From an uncultured Actinomycetes bacterium (GTDB lineage Bacteria; Actinomycetota; Actinomycetes; Actinomycetales; Bifidobacteriaceae): a stretch of DNA of 64,000 bases. The translations under genes were made by a program, and so were the position numbers. The stretch lies in contig OMWX01000004.1 of NCBI GenBank assembly GCA_900314875.1, forward strand, positions 90,824 through 154,823, read 5' to 3'. The notes below the pieces were generated by a model. The model made no database searches. It had not been told where the DNA came from and saw nothing but the letters and a program-made list of their open reading frames with translations. Positions 21,301-31,800 of this stretch are shown here, in pieces (within the stretch, counting starts at the first letter, position 1; each line of letters starts with the position of its first letter).

Positions 21301-24132
21301 ATGGCTGAAAATGACGGAAATATATGTGCGAACCTTGCTCCCCTGCCTGACAAAGTCGGCGTGGAGGGCTTGGAAAACAAGTGGTCCAAGCGGTGGGACG
21401 AAGACAAAACCTACCGTTTCAGGAACAGTGTCGAGCGCGAAAACGTGTATTCGATTGATACGCCGCCGCCGACTGTGTCCGGACACCTTCACGTGGGGCA
21501 TGTTTTTTCGTATACGCACACGGACGTTATCGCCCGTTACAAGCGAATGCGCGGGTTTGACGTTTTCTATCCGATGGGGTGGGACGACAACGGTCTGCCC
21601 ACGGAGAGACGCGTTCAGAATTATTACGGCGTGCGCGTCGATACGTCGCTTAAGTATGATCCTGATTTCAAGCCGCCGTTTGAAGGGACAGACGGAAAGA
21701 AGATTCAGGCTAAAGACCAGGTTCCGTGTTCGCGCAGGAATTTCATCGAACTTTGCGAAAAACTGACCGAAACCGACGAGAAGCTTTTTGAGGCTTTGTG
21801 GCGTTCGCTGGGATTGTCGGTCGATTGGACTCAGACTTATCACACAATCGGAGACCACCCCCGCCGTGTTGCGCAGAAAGCATTTTTGCGCAATCTTGAA
21901 AGGGGAGAGGCGTATCAGAAGGATGCTCCCGGATTGTGGGATGTTACATTCCAGACTGCGGTTGCTCAGGCTGAACTGGAAAGCCGCGAGTATCCCGGTT
22001 TCTATCATCGAGTTGCTTTCCGCACGGAAAACGGAGAACCGCTTTATATCGAAACTACCCGCCCCGAACTTCTGCCGGCGTGCGTGGCTCTGATTGCGCA
22101 TCCCGATGATGACAGATATAAGAAATATTTCGGAAAAACCGTTTCTTCGCCGCTTTTTGACGTTGAAGTTCCGGTTGTTGCGCATAAAGCCGCCGAGATG
22201 GACAAGGGAGCCGGCATTGCGATGTGCTGTACGTTCGGAGACGTTACAGACGTTCAGTGGTGGCGCGATTTGAAGCTGCCTTTGCGTTCGATTATTCAGC
22301 GCAACGGCCGCATTGTCATGGAAACTCCCGATTGGATTCAGTCGCCTGCAGGACGCGAGCTTTTTGCTCAGATTGCGGGAAAAACAACTTTCTCGTCCAG
22401 GCAGATTATTGTCGAGGCTTTGAAAGAATCCGGCGATTTGGACGCAGATCCCAAGCCGACGACGCGAATGACCAACTTCTATGAAAAGGGAGACAAGCCG
22501 CTTGAAATCGTCACTTCCCGTCAGTGGTATCTGAAAAACGGAGGAACGGACGAAAAACTGCGCGAAGAACTTATCGGTCGCGGTCGCGAGCTTGATTTCT
22601 GCCCTGATTTCATGCGCGTAAGGTACGAAAACTGGGTGAACGGACTGAACGGAGACTGGCTTATCAGCCGTCAGCGTTTCTTCGGCGTGCCGTTCCCGCT
22701 CTGGTATCCGCTTGACGAGCAGGGGGAACCTGATTATTCTTCGCCGATTGTGCCTTCGGAAGACGTTCTGCCGATTGACCCCACAATCGACACGCCTGCA
22801 GGTTATGAGGAATCTCAGCGCGACGTGCCCGGCGGATTTACAGCCGAAAAAGATATTATGGATACTTGGGCAACCTCATCGCTCACCCCCCAAATTGTTA
22901 CTCGCTGGGCAGAACCCGGCGAAGAAAACGAAGCTCTTTTCAAAGCAACCTTCCCGATGGATCTTCGTCCTCAAGGGCAGGATATTATTCGCACATGGCT
23001 TTTCAGCACAGCGGTTCGCGCACATCTTGAAAACGGCGTTTTGCCTTGGAAACATGCGGCTTTGTCCGGATGGATTCTCGATCCGGATCACAAGAAAATG
23101 AGCAAATCCAAAGGAAATGTCGTTGTGCCGAATGAGCCGATTGAAAAATTCGGAGCGGACGCGGTTCGCTACTGGGCGGCTTCAGCGCGTCTGGGAACGG
23201 ATGCTGCATACGACATCGGTCAGATGAAAATCGGTCGCCGCCTTGCGATTAAACTGCTGAATGCGACCAAGTTTGCTTTGTCAATCGGACGCGAAGACGA
23301 ATCACACAGCGTGAAAACAAGCGATTCGGTCGTTTGGAATCCGTCTGACGTTACTGTCGAACTGGACAGGGCTGTTTTGGCGCGTCTTGCCGACGTTATC
23401 GAAACTGCGACAAAAGCGCTTGAATCATACGATCATGCGAAGGCTTTGGAAACAATCGAGACATTCTTCTGGCAGTTCTGCGACGATTACATCGAGCTGA
23501 GCAAGAATCGCGCTTACGGAACGGCTCGCATTGCCGAAGGTCATAACCGAGAAAAGGATATTTTGTCTGCCAGAACCGTTTTGGGATTGGTTTCGGATGC
23601 TTTCTCGCGTCTTCTGGCGCCTTATATTCCTTTTGCTGCCGAAGAAGTTTACGCATGGATGCACGAAGGCGGCAAGTCTGTCCATCTTGCTTCCTGGCCT
23701 GAGGCTGATTTCTATCGTCGCGCGGCTGCAGGCGCCGATCCCGCAATGCTTGACTGGGCGGGACGCGTTTTGGCTATGCTTCGCAAGATTAAGTCCGAAT
23801 CCAAAGTTTCAATGAAAACTCCGATTTTGTCCGCAACCGTTTCGGTGGAAAGCGAAGGCTTTGAATTCGCGAAGAGTTCTTTGTCCGACGTTTGCGAGGC
23901 TGCGCGAGCAGAAGGAGAAGTTAAGATTGTCGAGGCTGCAGCCGAAAACGCTGTTGAAAACGCTGCGGGCAAGGCGGCTTCGAAAGGGGAGGATGTCTGT
24001 TCTGACGATACTGCCGATTCCGAAGGCATTTCCGCAGGTTCAAATTTGCAGCAGTCAGGTTCGTATAACGGCGTTACAGTCGTCGAATACGAGCTGGGCG
24101 AGCCTCCCGCAAAGCCTGCAAAAAAGGCTTGA
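21301..24132 (+). CDS. valS: Valyl-tRNA synthetase
   Basis: Class I synthetase that charges tRNA-Val. The HIGH motif appears as GHLHVGH, followed by PMGWDDNGLPTERRV. The editing domain begins around residue 220, and KMSKSKGNVV is the catalytic lysine loop. The anticodon-binding domain ends near residue 870. The carboxy terminus adds a poorly conserved Ala/Glu/Ser-rich stretch of about 60 residues and lacks an obvious long coiled-coil arm. The total is 943 residues. It appears to be translated from a leaderless mRNA. Confidence 0.98.
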   Translation: MAENDGNICANLAPLPDKVGVEGLENKWSKRWDEDKTYRFRNSVERENVYSIDTPPPTVSGHLHVGHVFSYTHTDVIARYKRMRGFDVFYPMGWDDNGLPTERRVQNYYGVRVDTSLKYDPDFKPPFEGTDGKKIQAKDQVPCSRRNFIELCEKLTETDEKLFEALWRSLGLSVDWTQTYHTIGDHPRRVAQKAFLRNLERGEAYQKDAPGLWDVTFQTAVAQAELESREYPGFYHRVAFRTENGEPLYIETTRPELLPACVALIAHPDDDRYKKYFGKTVSSPLFDVEVPVVAHKAAEMDKGAGIAMCCTFGDVTDVQWWRDLKLPLRSIIQRNGRIVMETPDWIQSPAGRELFAQIAGKTTFSSRQIIVEALKESGDLDADPKPTTRMTNFYEKGDKPLEIVTSRQWYLKNGGTDEKLREELIGRGRELDFCPDFMRVRYENWVNGLNGDWLISRQRFFGVPFPLWYPLDEQGEPDYSSPIVPSEDVLPIDPTIDTPAGYEESQRDVPGGFTAEKDIMDTWATSSLTPQIVTRWAEPGEENEALFKATFPMDLRPQGQDIIRTWLFSTAVRAHLENGVLPWKHAALSGWILDPDHKKMSKSKGNVVVPNEPIEKFGADAVRYWAASARLGTDAAYDIGQMKIGRRLAIKLLNATKFALSIGREDESHSVKTSDSVVWNPSDVTVELDRAVLARLADVIETATKALESYDHAKALETIETFFWQFCDDYIELSKNRAYGTARIAEGHNREKDILSARTVLGLVSDAFSRLLAPYIPFAAEEVYAWMHEGGKSVHLASWPEADFYRRAAAGADPAMLDWAGRVLAMLRKIKSESKVSMKTPILSATVSVESEGFEFAKSSLSDVCEAARAEGEVKIVEAAAENAVENAAGKAASKGEDVCSDDTADSEGISAGSNLQQSGSYNGVTVVEYELGEPPAKPAKKA

Positions 24133-24194
24133 ACCAAATCAAGGAAATAAGCAGTTAACTGCGCAACCTGAATGCATGCAGAAAATAACCGTTA

Positions 24195-24224
24195 AAAGCC
24201 GGCGAAAATAAAAGCCGGCTTTCG
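24195..24224 (+). terminator. Hairpin terminator downstream of valS
   Basis: AAAGCCGGC at 24195-24203 pairs perfectly with GCCGGCTTT at 24214-24222. The T tract is short (TTTC). Confidence 0.65.
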
Positions 24225-24329
24225 GTCTGTCCTGCAGTCTGAAATTCTGTCGGCAGCCTTAACCTCAGTGCTTCTAATCGCCTGCGGTTCGGTCTGTTTG
24301 CGGTTCGGTCAGCTCAAAATTTGATCTGC

Positions 24330-24373
24330 GGCGCTAAACCGGCGCTAAACCGGCGCTAAACCGGCGTTAGGTC
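24330..24373 (+). repeat. 11-bp tandem repeats in the valS-MFS gap
   Basis: GGCGCTAAACC occurs at 24330-24340, 24341-24351 and 24352-24362, with a decayed fourth copy to 24373. Two copies of GCGGTTCGGTC lie just upstream (about 24283-24310). Apart from these and the valS terminator, the gap 24133-24476 holds nothing I can identify. Confidence 0.85.
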
Positions 24374-24476
24374 GGCGGCGCTGAGTCTGTCGCAGCTGCA
24401 AAAATTTCCGCAAAAAATAATTTAATTATTAATTTCCTATAAAACGCAAGATATAGAGAGAAAAAGGAATAACCGC

Positions 24477-25697
24477 ATGGTTAAATCAAAATCGGTCACG
24501 CCTCTTTATTCGATAAATCAGGCGCTGAACATGGTGAATTGCTGTCTTTCGGGAACGTTTGCAGCCAACTATCTCAAACAGCAGGCCGGCGCGACAAACA
24601 GTCAGTCGGGAATAGTTATATCGGTTTCCAATATTTTCTGTTTTGTTCTCGGAATTTCACTTTCATCTCTGATTGACAAGAACAGGCGATTTAACGTTGC
24701 AAAAATAATTCCCTGCATGATTGTTCTGCAAATCGCTTCCTGTGTCGTTTTGTCGGTTTTTCCGAATAATGCGCCGCTTGCATATGTTTCATACGCAGCT
24801 TTTTCCACGTTCAGCGGCATTGTCAGCCCGCTTCTTTTGAAATTCTATGCAGATATGGCTCACGGCGGATTTGTTCTCGACTTCGGAGTTGCTCGTGGAA
24901 TCGCTTCTGCGGCTTTCGTAATTACTTCTGCCGTGTCGGGAAAAGTTGCCGAAAAGGTTTCTGTCTCGGTATTTCCGAAAATTGCGATTGCAACCGGAAT
25001 TTTGAATCTCATTTTCCATTTTGTTCTCTGCCGTCAGGTCATGGGCAAAGCGAAGCATGAGACTGTTGAAGAGGAAGAGGGTTCTACGCTGGGACAATTT
25101 ATTTCCTCGAATCCGCGCTTCTGTCTGCTGCTTGCGGGAATTGCCTGCATTTTTGTCGGACATTATTTTTCGTGCAACTTCCTTATCAATGTTGTCAATA
25201 ACTTGGGATCTGACAATGGGATAATGGGATTGCTCGGCGGATTTATGGCTCTTACCGAAGTGCCTGTTATGATGTGTTTTGCAAAAATCAAGAAGGGAAG
25301 AGACACAAGAAATCTGTTGAAAATGTCGCTTATTTTCTTCGGACTTAAATGTCTTGCAGTTGCTTTGGCTCCGAATATTCCTCTGCTGTTTGCAGCGTTT
25401 ATTCTCCAGGCTCCTTCGTTTGCGCTTTACACTCCGCTTATTGTTGAATATGTCAAGGAAACTCTGCCTCACCGCGATTCGGGCAAGGCTCAGAGCATGG
25501 CTTACGGCATGTTGTCTTTGGGGCAGGTTATTGCAGGTTTTGTGGCCGGCAATCTTTACGACAATATGTCAGTTTCTCAAACTCTGCTTATAGGCGCAGC
25601 TGTTGCGCTGTTCGGAGCGGCTTTGTCTTTGCTCGGTCTGAAAAAGCCGAAGAATGATCAGGATTCGGCTGCTGTTGCAGGGCAGACTGCATTTTAA
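24477..25697 (+). CDS. MFS transporter (LacY/nucleoside-symporter-like)
   Basis: A 406-residue protein with about twelve membrane helices. The helix 2-3 loop SLIDKNRRFNV and a central acidic loop (KHETVEEEEGST) fit the major facilitator fold. The pattern resembles the MFS_1_like group (sugar or nucleoside proton symporters), but substrate residues cannot be read. ATG 24477 has AAAGGA upstream. It is a single gene, convergent with the glycosyltransferase and sharing a hairpin terminator with it. Confidence 0.8.
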   Translation: MVKSKSVTPLYSINQALNMVNCCLSGTFAANYLKQQAGATNSQSGIVISVSNIFCFVLGISLSSLIDKNRRFNVAKIIPCMIVLQIASCVVLSVFPNNAPLAYVSYAAFSTFSGIVSPLLLKFYADMAHGGFVLDFGVARGIASAAFVITSAVSGKVAEKVSVSVFPKIAIATGILNLIFHFVLCRQVMGKAKHETVEEEEGSTLGQFISSNPRFCLLLAGIACIFVGHYFSCNFLINVVNNLGSDNGIMGLLGGFMALTEVPVMMCFAKIKKGRDTRNLLKMSLIFFGLKCLAVALAPNIPLLFAAFILQAPSFALYTPLIVEYVKETLPHRDSGKAQSMAYGMLSLGQVIAGFVAGNLYDNMSVSQTLLIGAAVALFGAALSLLGLKKPKNDQDSAAVAGQTAF

Positions 25698-25770
25698 TCG
25701 GGTTTAATGCGGCAGTATCATGTCGGCTGCAATTAAACATTCAGACATGATTGAATGCAAAAACAGATAC

Positions 25771-25814
25771 AATAAACGGCGTCAAATCAGATAACTGATC
25801 GGGCGCCGTTTATT
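25771..25814. terminator. Bidirectional hairpin between convergent genes
   Basis: AATAAACGGCG at 25771-25781 pairs perfectly with CGCCGTTTATT at 25804-25814. It stands 75 bp after the MFS stop and 17 bp after the end of the minus-strand glycosyltransferase. Confidence 0.8.
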
Positions 25815-25830
25815 GCAATCCTGAATTGTA

Positions 25831-26888
25831 TTATTTCAAGTTTTCTGCGGCAATTTTCGCAAGAAATTCCTTTTCGGCATTGTCAGCTTCCAAATTTGCA
25901 ACGGCCGCCTGAGTTTTTTCGGGAGAAATTGCAACAGATTTTTTCAGCAGATCTTTTGCAATACGCGTCTGCTCCACGCGAAGCATGCACAATGATTCGC
26001 GAACCAGAAAACCTGTGCGTATCTGTTCGATTTTTTCTTCTGCAACATTGTTGAATCCGCTGTAAATTTTGACGGCCTTCTCGAAGCCCTGTTCGTCATT
26101 TGCGGCTTTCTGGTCATAAAAATCAGGATTTGCGCTTCGTGAGCGGCTTCCGGTTCCTTTGCAGACGCGGTACGAATTTTTGAAATCGCCAAGGAAAACG
26201 TATTTTCCCGGGTGGGCGCCGTAACGATACCATGTATGAGTATCCTCGGAAACAGAAAGCGCGGGGAACGGTTCTTTAACGGCAAGCGACGTTTTCACGG
26301 CTGTGCAGGAAGTTAAAGTCGTATAGTTTTTCTTTGTCGCCAAATCTATCCAGGCATTTTCTCCCTGAACTGCATTGTGTGCGTGTCCGTCGATAATCTC
26401 TCTGATTGTAAGGGGTATATCGTCGTATGAGTATATGTCGGAATTTTCGTCTATAACGTTGAAACTCGAGTATACGACATTGATTTTCTCATCCGATTCG
26501 AACGCTTTTCGCGTCAGTTCCAGCCTTTTTTCGTGTGCGATATCGTCTGTGTCCAAAAAAGAATGAAAGGAGAGGAGATTTCGTTTGCAAACCTGATTCC
26601 TTCGTTTCTGGCTCTTCCCGTGCCCAGCGGCTTATCAGAACGGACAATATGCACCTTGTCGCCCAGACGCTTTTCGATATTGTCAAGCTCGGTCAAGGCA
26701 TTTTCATTGTCGGAACAGTCATCCGTAATTGCGAGAACCCAATTTTCGTCCGTCTGATTTTCAATCGATTCTATTGCTTCGCGGAAATGTTTTTCAGTCT
26801 GCCTCGAACCGTCTGACTTGTGCGGCATGACAAAAACTGCCGGTTTTTCGTTCATCGATAAATACTGCCTTTCAATGCGTAACTTCAT
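25831..26888 (-). pseudogene. Family 2 glycosyltransferase interrupted by a 1-nt frameshift
   Basis: Two minus-strand frames together make one family-2 glycosyltransferase of about 350 residues. The first (26888 down to about 26555) has the GT-A start VFVMPHKSD, the ITDDCSDNENA nucleotide-sugar segment and GTGRARNEGIRFA. The second continues with DTDDIAHEKRLELTRKAF, which is the DxD metal-binding motif. They would join in frame if the A6 run at 26555-26560 (T6 in the coding strand) had seven bases. The break falls immediately before the DxD motif, so a prematurely ended product could not be active. A sequencing slip, a phase-variable tract or a true pseudogene all fit. Acceptor and donor sugars are unknown. 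Confidence 0.8.
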
Positions 26889-27055
26889 TAATCTTAATTC
26901 GGCTGCGCCGGCGCATGACTTGCAAAGGTTTTGCGGTTGTGCGGCTGCAAACAGCTCATAAATTCACGTATTTCATACCATTATGCTTTTACGCTTTTGT
27001 GCCATTATGCTTTTTGCTTTTAAGCTTTTTCGCACACCATAATTGCATGTATGAA

Positions 27056-27496
27056 TTACATGGTTTCAGATTCGATTATACGCACGTGACGTTTTTTTGT
27101 TTCCTCAACTACGAAAATTTTATATTTCTCCGCAATATTTTCATCAAGTCCGGATTCCTTCGCAAGTCTTTTCAGCCGATCAAGCTGATATTCCTCGCGC
27201 TTGCGGTCTTCGGGCAAAAAGCCTGCCTTGGCCTTAATTTCTCCGACTTTTTTTGTGGTTTTGAATCTTTCTGCAAGAAGATGAACAATTGCGGCATCGA
27301 GGTTGTCGATTGTCGTGCGCAGAGCGTTTATCTTCTCGGCTGCGGTGTATTCATTTGTGCTGTGCTCGGAAGTGTCGGATACAGACGTGATTTTGTCTGC
27401 TGTTTCAGGCGTATTTTCTGTATTTTTGTTTTGGCGTTTATTTTCATTTTGGCAATTGTTTTCATTCTGCCAATGGCTGTCCGTGTCGCTGTTCAT
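27056..27496 (-). CDS. Chorismate mutase (AroQ type)
   Basis: Converts chorismate to prephenate for phenylalanine and tyrosine synthesis. The all-helical AroQ domain is at the carboxy end: INALRTTIDNLDAAIVHLLAERFKTTKKVGEIKAKAG, with the Arg, Lys and Glu/Gln positions of the active site, then DRKREEYQLDRL. The first 55 residues are Asn/Glu/Thr-rich and disordered-looking. There are 146 residues in total. ATG 27496 lies 6 nt after a TATGCT box, suggesting a leaderless mRNA. It is a free-standing gene. Confidence 0.88.
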   Translation of the reverse strand: MNSDTDSHWQNENNCQNENKRQNKNTENTPETADKITSVSDTSEHSTNEYTAAEKINALRTTIDNLDAAIVHLLAERFKTTKKVGEIKAKAGFLPEDRKREEYQLDRLKRLAKESGLDENIAEKYKIFVVEETKKRHVRIIESETM

Positions 27497-27502
27497 AATA
27501 CA

Positions 27503-27508
27503 AGCATA
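27503..27508 (-). promoter_or_regulatory. -10 element for a leaderless chorismate mutase transcript
   Basis: On the minus strand TATGCT lies 6 nt before ATG 27496. Confidence 0.55.
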
Positions 27509-27751
27509 CCGAATGGTCGGGGCAGAAGCATTAAAAAGCAGCGATAAAAAGCCGCAATAAAAAGCCGCGCCCGGCAATTCTTGAATTTTTGAGCTTCTAA
27601 AAACAGAGCATAAGATAAAAACTCATTTTAAAAACTCAAATCAAGAGTGCTCAAGCGCGGCAGGAAATTTGCAAGAATATTGCAGAAAGATTTACTTCAA
27701 CTCGATTTGATTGCAATCCGAATTTATTGCAAACTTTCAGAGAAGCGATTC

Positions 27752-28456
27752 TCAGCAGTCGCAGTCTTTGCAGTCGTCGCCGCACTTGCCGTTTGCGCTT
27801 TTCTTATCGGCGCAATCGCAGTCGTTGCAGCAGTCCTTGTCTTTGCAGCAGTCCTTGTCTTTGCAGCATGGGTCTTCCTTGCAATCGCAATCCTTGTCGC
27901 ATTTGTCGCTGTCTTTGCATTCGCCGTTTGCGCAGTCGCAATCGTCGCAACAATCGCTGCTGCTGCAGCATGCTTCGCTCAGACGCACGCGAGCCGCCGC
28001 AATTTCCTTCTCGGCTTCCTCGGCGGTGGTCCAGAAAGAACCGGGCTTAACTTCTTTGCCGGGTTCAAGAGCCTTGTACTGGCTGAAGAAGTGATCGATT
28101 TCCTTCTTGTGGAATTCGTTCACATCGTCAACATCCTTAATATCGTCGAAGCGAGGATCTGCAGGCACGCAAAGAACCTTGTCGTCACCGCCGGCTTCGT
28201 CTTCCATATGGTAAAGAGCGATTGCGCGACACTCGACTACGCAGCCGGGGAAAACAGAATCCGGAATCATAACCAAAGCGTCGAGCGGATCGCCGTCTTC
28301 TCCGAGCGTGCCTTCGATGTAACCGTAATCGTCGGGGTATTGCATTGAAGTGAAAAGAGTGCGGTCAAGGCGGACGCGGCCAGTCTTGTGATCGACTTCG
28401 TACTTGTTGTGAGAACCGCGGGGAATTTCTACCACTACATCAAATGTTTCAGCCAT
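27752..28456 (-). CDS. ppa: Inorganic pyrophosphatase with metallothionein-like Cys-rich tail
   Basis: Soluble family I pyrophosphatase that hydrolyses PPi to drive biosynthesis. Residues 1-160 are a normal enzyme: [16 protein letters not shown], the core [11 protein letters not shown] and [10 protein letters not shown] with the metal-binding aspartates, and [16 protein letters not shown] residues. Residues 162-234 form a tail with 22 cysteines in 73 positions, mostly in CC, CxC and KDKDCC units mixed with Asp and Lys. Part of it comes from an 18-bp tandem repeat (27825-27860). The ordinary enzyme ends at about residue 165, so the tail is an addition. AAGGAG stands upstream of the ATG. The tail is rich enough in thiols to bind soft metals, but that is inference. 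Confidence 0.95.
   Translation of the reverse strand: MAETFDVVVEIPRGSHNKYEVDHKTGRVRLDRTLFTSMQYPDDYGYIEGTLGEDGDPLDALVMIPDSVFPGCVVECRAIALYHMEDEAGGDDKVLCVPADPRFDDIKDVDDVNEFHKKEIDHFFSQYKALEPGKEVKPGSFWTTAEEAEKEIAAARVRLSEACCSSSDCCDDCDCANGECKDSDKCDKDCDCKEDPCCKDKDCCKDKDCCNDCDCADKKSANGKCGDDCKDCDC
27825..27860 (-). repeat. 18-bp tandem repeat in the ppa tail
   Basis: Two adjacent copies of TTGCAGCAGTCCTTGTCT (plus-strand sense), with a third diverged copy after them, encode the repeated CCKDKD units. Confidence 0.85.
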
Positions 28457-28601
28457 TTTTAATTATCTCCTTTTAGGGAAAATTTTGTCAAATACTGACA
28501 TGTCAAGAATAGTGAAAAATATGCGTAAATGCAAGATAAAACAAGCGTAAAAACGTTTTGCCGATTTTCGGGGTCTGTGAGTTCGGGCGGCGTGCGTAAT
28601 G

Positions 28602-28670
28602 CGGTTTTGAATCAAGTTTTTGAGTATGTTAATCAGGTTTTGAATCTGGTTTTGAATCAGATTTTGATTT
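28602..28670. repeat. Short repeats in the ppa-surface protein gap
   Basis: GGTTTTGAATC occurs at 28602-28612, 28636-28646 and 28648-28658, with diverged relatives between and after (AGTTTTTGAGT, GATTTTGATTT). This divergent gap, 28457-28811, should hold the promoters of both genes but no clear pair of boxes was found. Confidence 0.6.
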
Positions 28671-28811
28671 CCGTTTTGCTGTCGGAAACGTTCCCGCGCT
28701 GATTTTCGGGGGTCGCATTGATGCACATTCTTCTGCGTTCATTGCGGGCGAAACATGAAAAATGCGATTGTGATTTTGACATATCTGAAGATTTGAAGAA
28801 AGGAGCCATGC

Positions 28812-31800
28812 GTGAATCGCATTAAAGCCGACATGCTTAGGAATATGAAAGAAAAAACGGGCAACCGCATTCATATTCCGGCATTTCTAAGAATAACCGC
28901 GATTTTGCTGGTTTTGGCGACTGCCGCAGCGATGTTTGTGCATCCCGAAACTGCAAATTCTGCAATCAGAAACGGGCAGAACCCGGGCTTTGCAGTAGGG
29001 GCGAATAAGTATGAATTGGGCGTGTATTACTGGCATTCGCCGGTTTCGTCCGGAGGATACGGCAACCAATATTGCATGGAGTGGAACAGTCCCGATTTGG
29101 GAAGACCTGTCGAATCAAGTTCGGAAATAACAGATCCGAATGCTCGCGCGATTGCTTATCTTGCAGAAAAGCATAAGGAAGATCGCGATGATTTGACGCA
29201 AGCATCAATTGCTTATCTCGTGCATGAATATTTGGAAGTAACGCCTGAAAGCCGCGCCTGGTGGAATGCTTGGAAAAACGACAATATCGGGGAATTGAAC
29301 TCCCTGGGAGTGACTGCGCGCTCGCGAGAGCTTATGAGTGAAGCTCCGGCAAATATTTCGGGGGTCCGGGCAGATTACAGTTTTTACTCGCAAAAAGGAA
29401 CTTTTTCCCCGCAGATAACCGGTCTTGACGGCAATTATACGAGGGGTGTCGGTTTTACGCTGACTGATACGAATGACGTGATTCGTTTTGATGCGACGGG
29501 CACGAATTCGATTTCTCTGACAACCGACGGAACCGCGCAGCAGGTTGATTGGACCGCAGTCAGATCCGGCGAGTCTCATGTCGAGATTGTTTTTAATTCA
29601 GGAAACGGAATCAGACATCATAAGACAGCGAGCCAGGATATGTTTGATTTCGGAAATTTTGCCGCCAGAGCTCAAGGGGCGGTTAATTTCTCGGTGTTTG
29701 CGCCCTTTTTGCCGGCTGTAAGCACAAATGTTTCCAAGCATGAACTTCAGCGCGGACAGACTGTCAAAGATACCGTAACGTCTTTTGTTCCGGACGGAGG
29801 ACAATGGACTCCGTCTGTTGCAGTGAAAGCAAAAGGATACTATTTTATCGGCGGACAGGATATTTTGCAGCGCATAGAAAAGGGCGAAAATGAGACAGCA
29901 GCCGAATATTTGCGCAGGATCGAGTCGTTGCGCGGTCAGCCTGTCGCAACTGCCGAAGCCGTGTTTGATCATGCGGGGCAGACAGTTGAAGCCGAAGCCT
30001 TAAAAACAGATACGGGCGAGCCTTGGACGAATCCTGAGGACGGAAAGTTCGGAGCGTGGCTGTGGACAATTGAGAAAAACAGTCAGGAAAACGATGTTAA
30101 AGACCGTATTGTTTCAGATTATGCCGATGTTTTCGGACAAGTTGCAGAATCGGACGTTCATTCGGTCATACCGTCGGAAAGAAGCGAAATTATTGAAAAA
30201 TCAACATATCCGGGGCAAGAAATTGCCGATACGATATATCTGAAAGGATTTCCTCAAGATTTCGGGCAGTTTAAGGGCAAAACGGAAGGTGATGTTTATT
30301 ATTCTGCAGACAATACTGAGCTGAAAGTCAGGCTCTGGTGGAGCGGCGAGTCGTATGACGGCACGGAAGTCGTTCCGTGGGACAAGCTTTCGCAGTACAG
30401 ACCTGATTCGAAAGAAGAGCCGGCGGAAGATGAACATCATAAACTTGTCGGCGAATATGAGTATGACATTGCCGATTTGATTGCGTCGGAAAATGTTAAT
30501 TACAATCCTCAAGTCGGGCTGACTCTCACTGTCGGCAGATCCGGGGCAAAGCAGTCAAACGGCCGCGAAGCTCCTGTTATTGTTGCCGATAAGCAGGGTT
30601 ATTATACTTTTGTCGCGCAGTATTCGGCCTGTTCGCGAGCGCAGGGCTTTATTTCTGCGTATGATGACGTGTCTGAAAGCACCCTTGTTCGAGAGCAGCA
30701 GCGGCAAGTGGATATGGTTACGAATGCGAATCCCGGCACTGCGAATGTCGGAGAAGTTTTTCGCGATGTTGCGCATATTTCCGGACGGGGAACTAATGCG
30801 CAGGTCTTGGAAAAGGGCGCTTATGTGACTTTTACCGCATATGAGCCGGTCAGCGGTTATCCTGATATTTCTGCGGGGAAGCTGCTTGACAATGTGCCGG
30901 TTTATCTGACTGACGAGCAGATTGACGGTTTGCAGCAGGGCAGGCCTGCGGATGTTTTTTCTCCCGAAGTGACTGCGAATAAGTCGGGTTACGTGTATTG
31001 GCAGGCTGTTTTGAGGGATAAAGATTCCAATCCGATTGTTACCGGCGTTTTGGGGGAGAGCAGCGAAACAGTGCGCATTCAGGCGGGCGGAATCGTATCG
31101 ACGTCTGCGATGAAACAGGGGGCGGTCGGAGAGCCGATTTGGGATGAAATAACGGTTTCCGATCGCACGGTTTCTCAGGGCGGTTCGGTTCAGACCGGCA
31201 ATATTCCCGAAGGTTCTTCAGTTACCGTCGAACTTTTCAGATTTGACGGTCATCCTCAGAATAACGGGGAAAATAAGGCTGTTGCCGTGCGCACTTATCC
31301 TGTGGACACGTCGAAATTTGCTTCTCGTCCGGGGTCGTATACGTTCAGAGCCGGCGATGACGGTTTTTTTGTTCCGAACAGTGCCGGAATGTATTACTGG
31401 GTTGCCACTTTGAGGGACAATAACGGAGCTGTTTTGGATAAAGGCGAATATGGCGAAGCTTCTGAGCGCACGAGCGTTCAGGGGTATTCGACTCAGACTG
31501 CGAAAAAATGGCTTTCTGTGCCTAAGGATGCATATGCGGCGCAGACTGTTTGCACATATGATGTTATGACTCAGAATGCCTACGATTATGTTTCCGGCGA
31601 TCACGGGGTTGAAGCTGCTGATACGGTTAAAGGCACGGTATATCGTTTTGAGTTGTGGAAGCAAAGCGAAACGGGAACAGCGGACAATGATACGAAGGTC
31701 TGGCAGGGAAACGAACATGATATGCCGGACATCATCACAGATGCCGACCAGCATCACAGGCAGGGCAATAAAATAAAGTCTGAAAATGTCGATATTTCTG

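Noticed and set aside
27647..28348. 234-residue plus-strand open frame, hydrophobic and Val/Ala-rich
   Set aside because: Exact shadow of the ppa gene on the other strand; its composition follows from the Cys/Asp-rich tail codons, and ppa has the family motifs and a ribosome-binding site.
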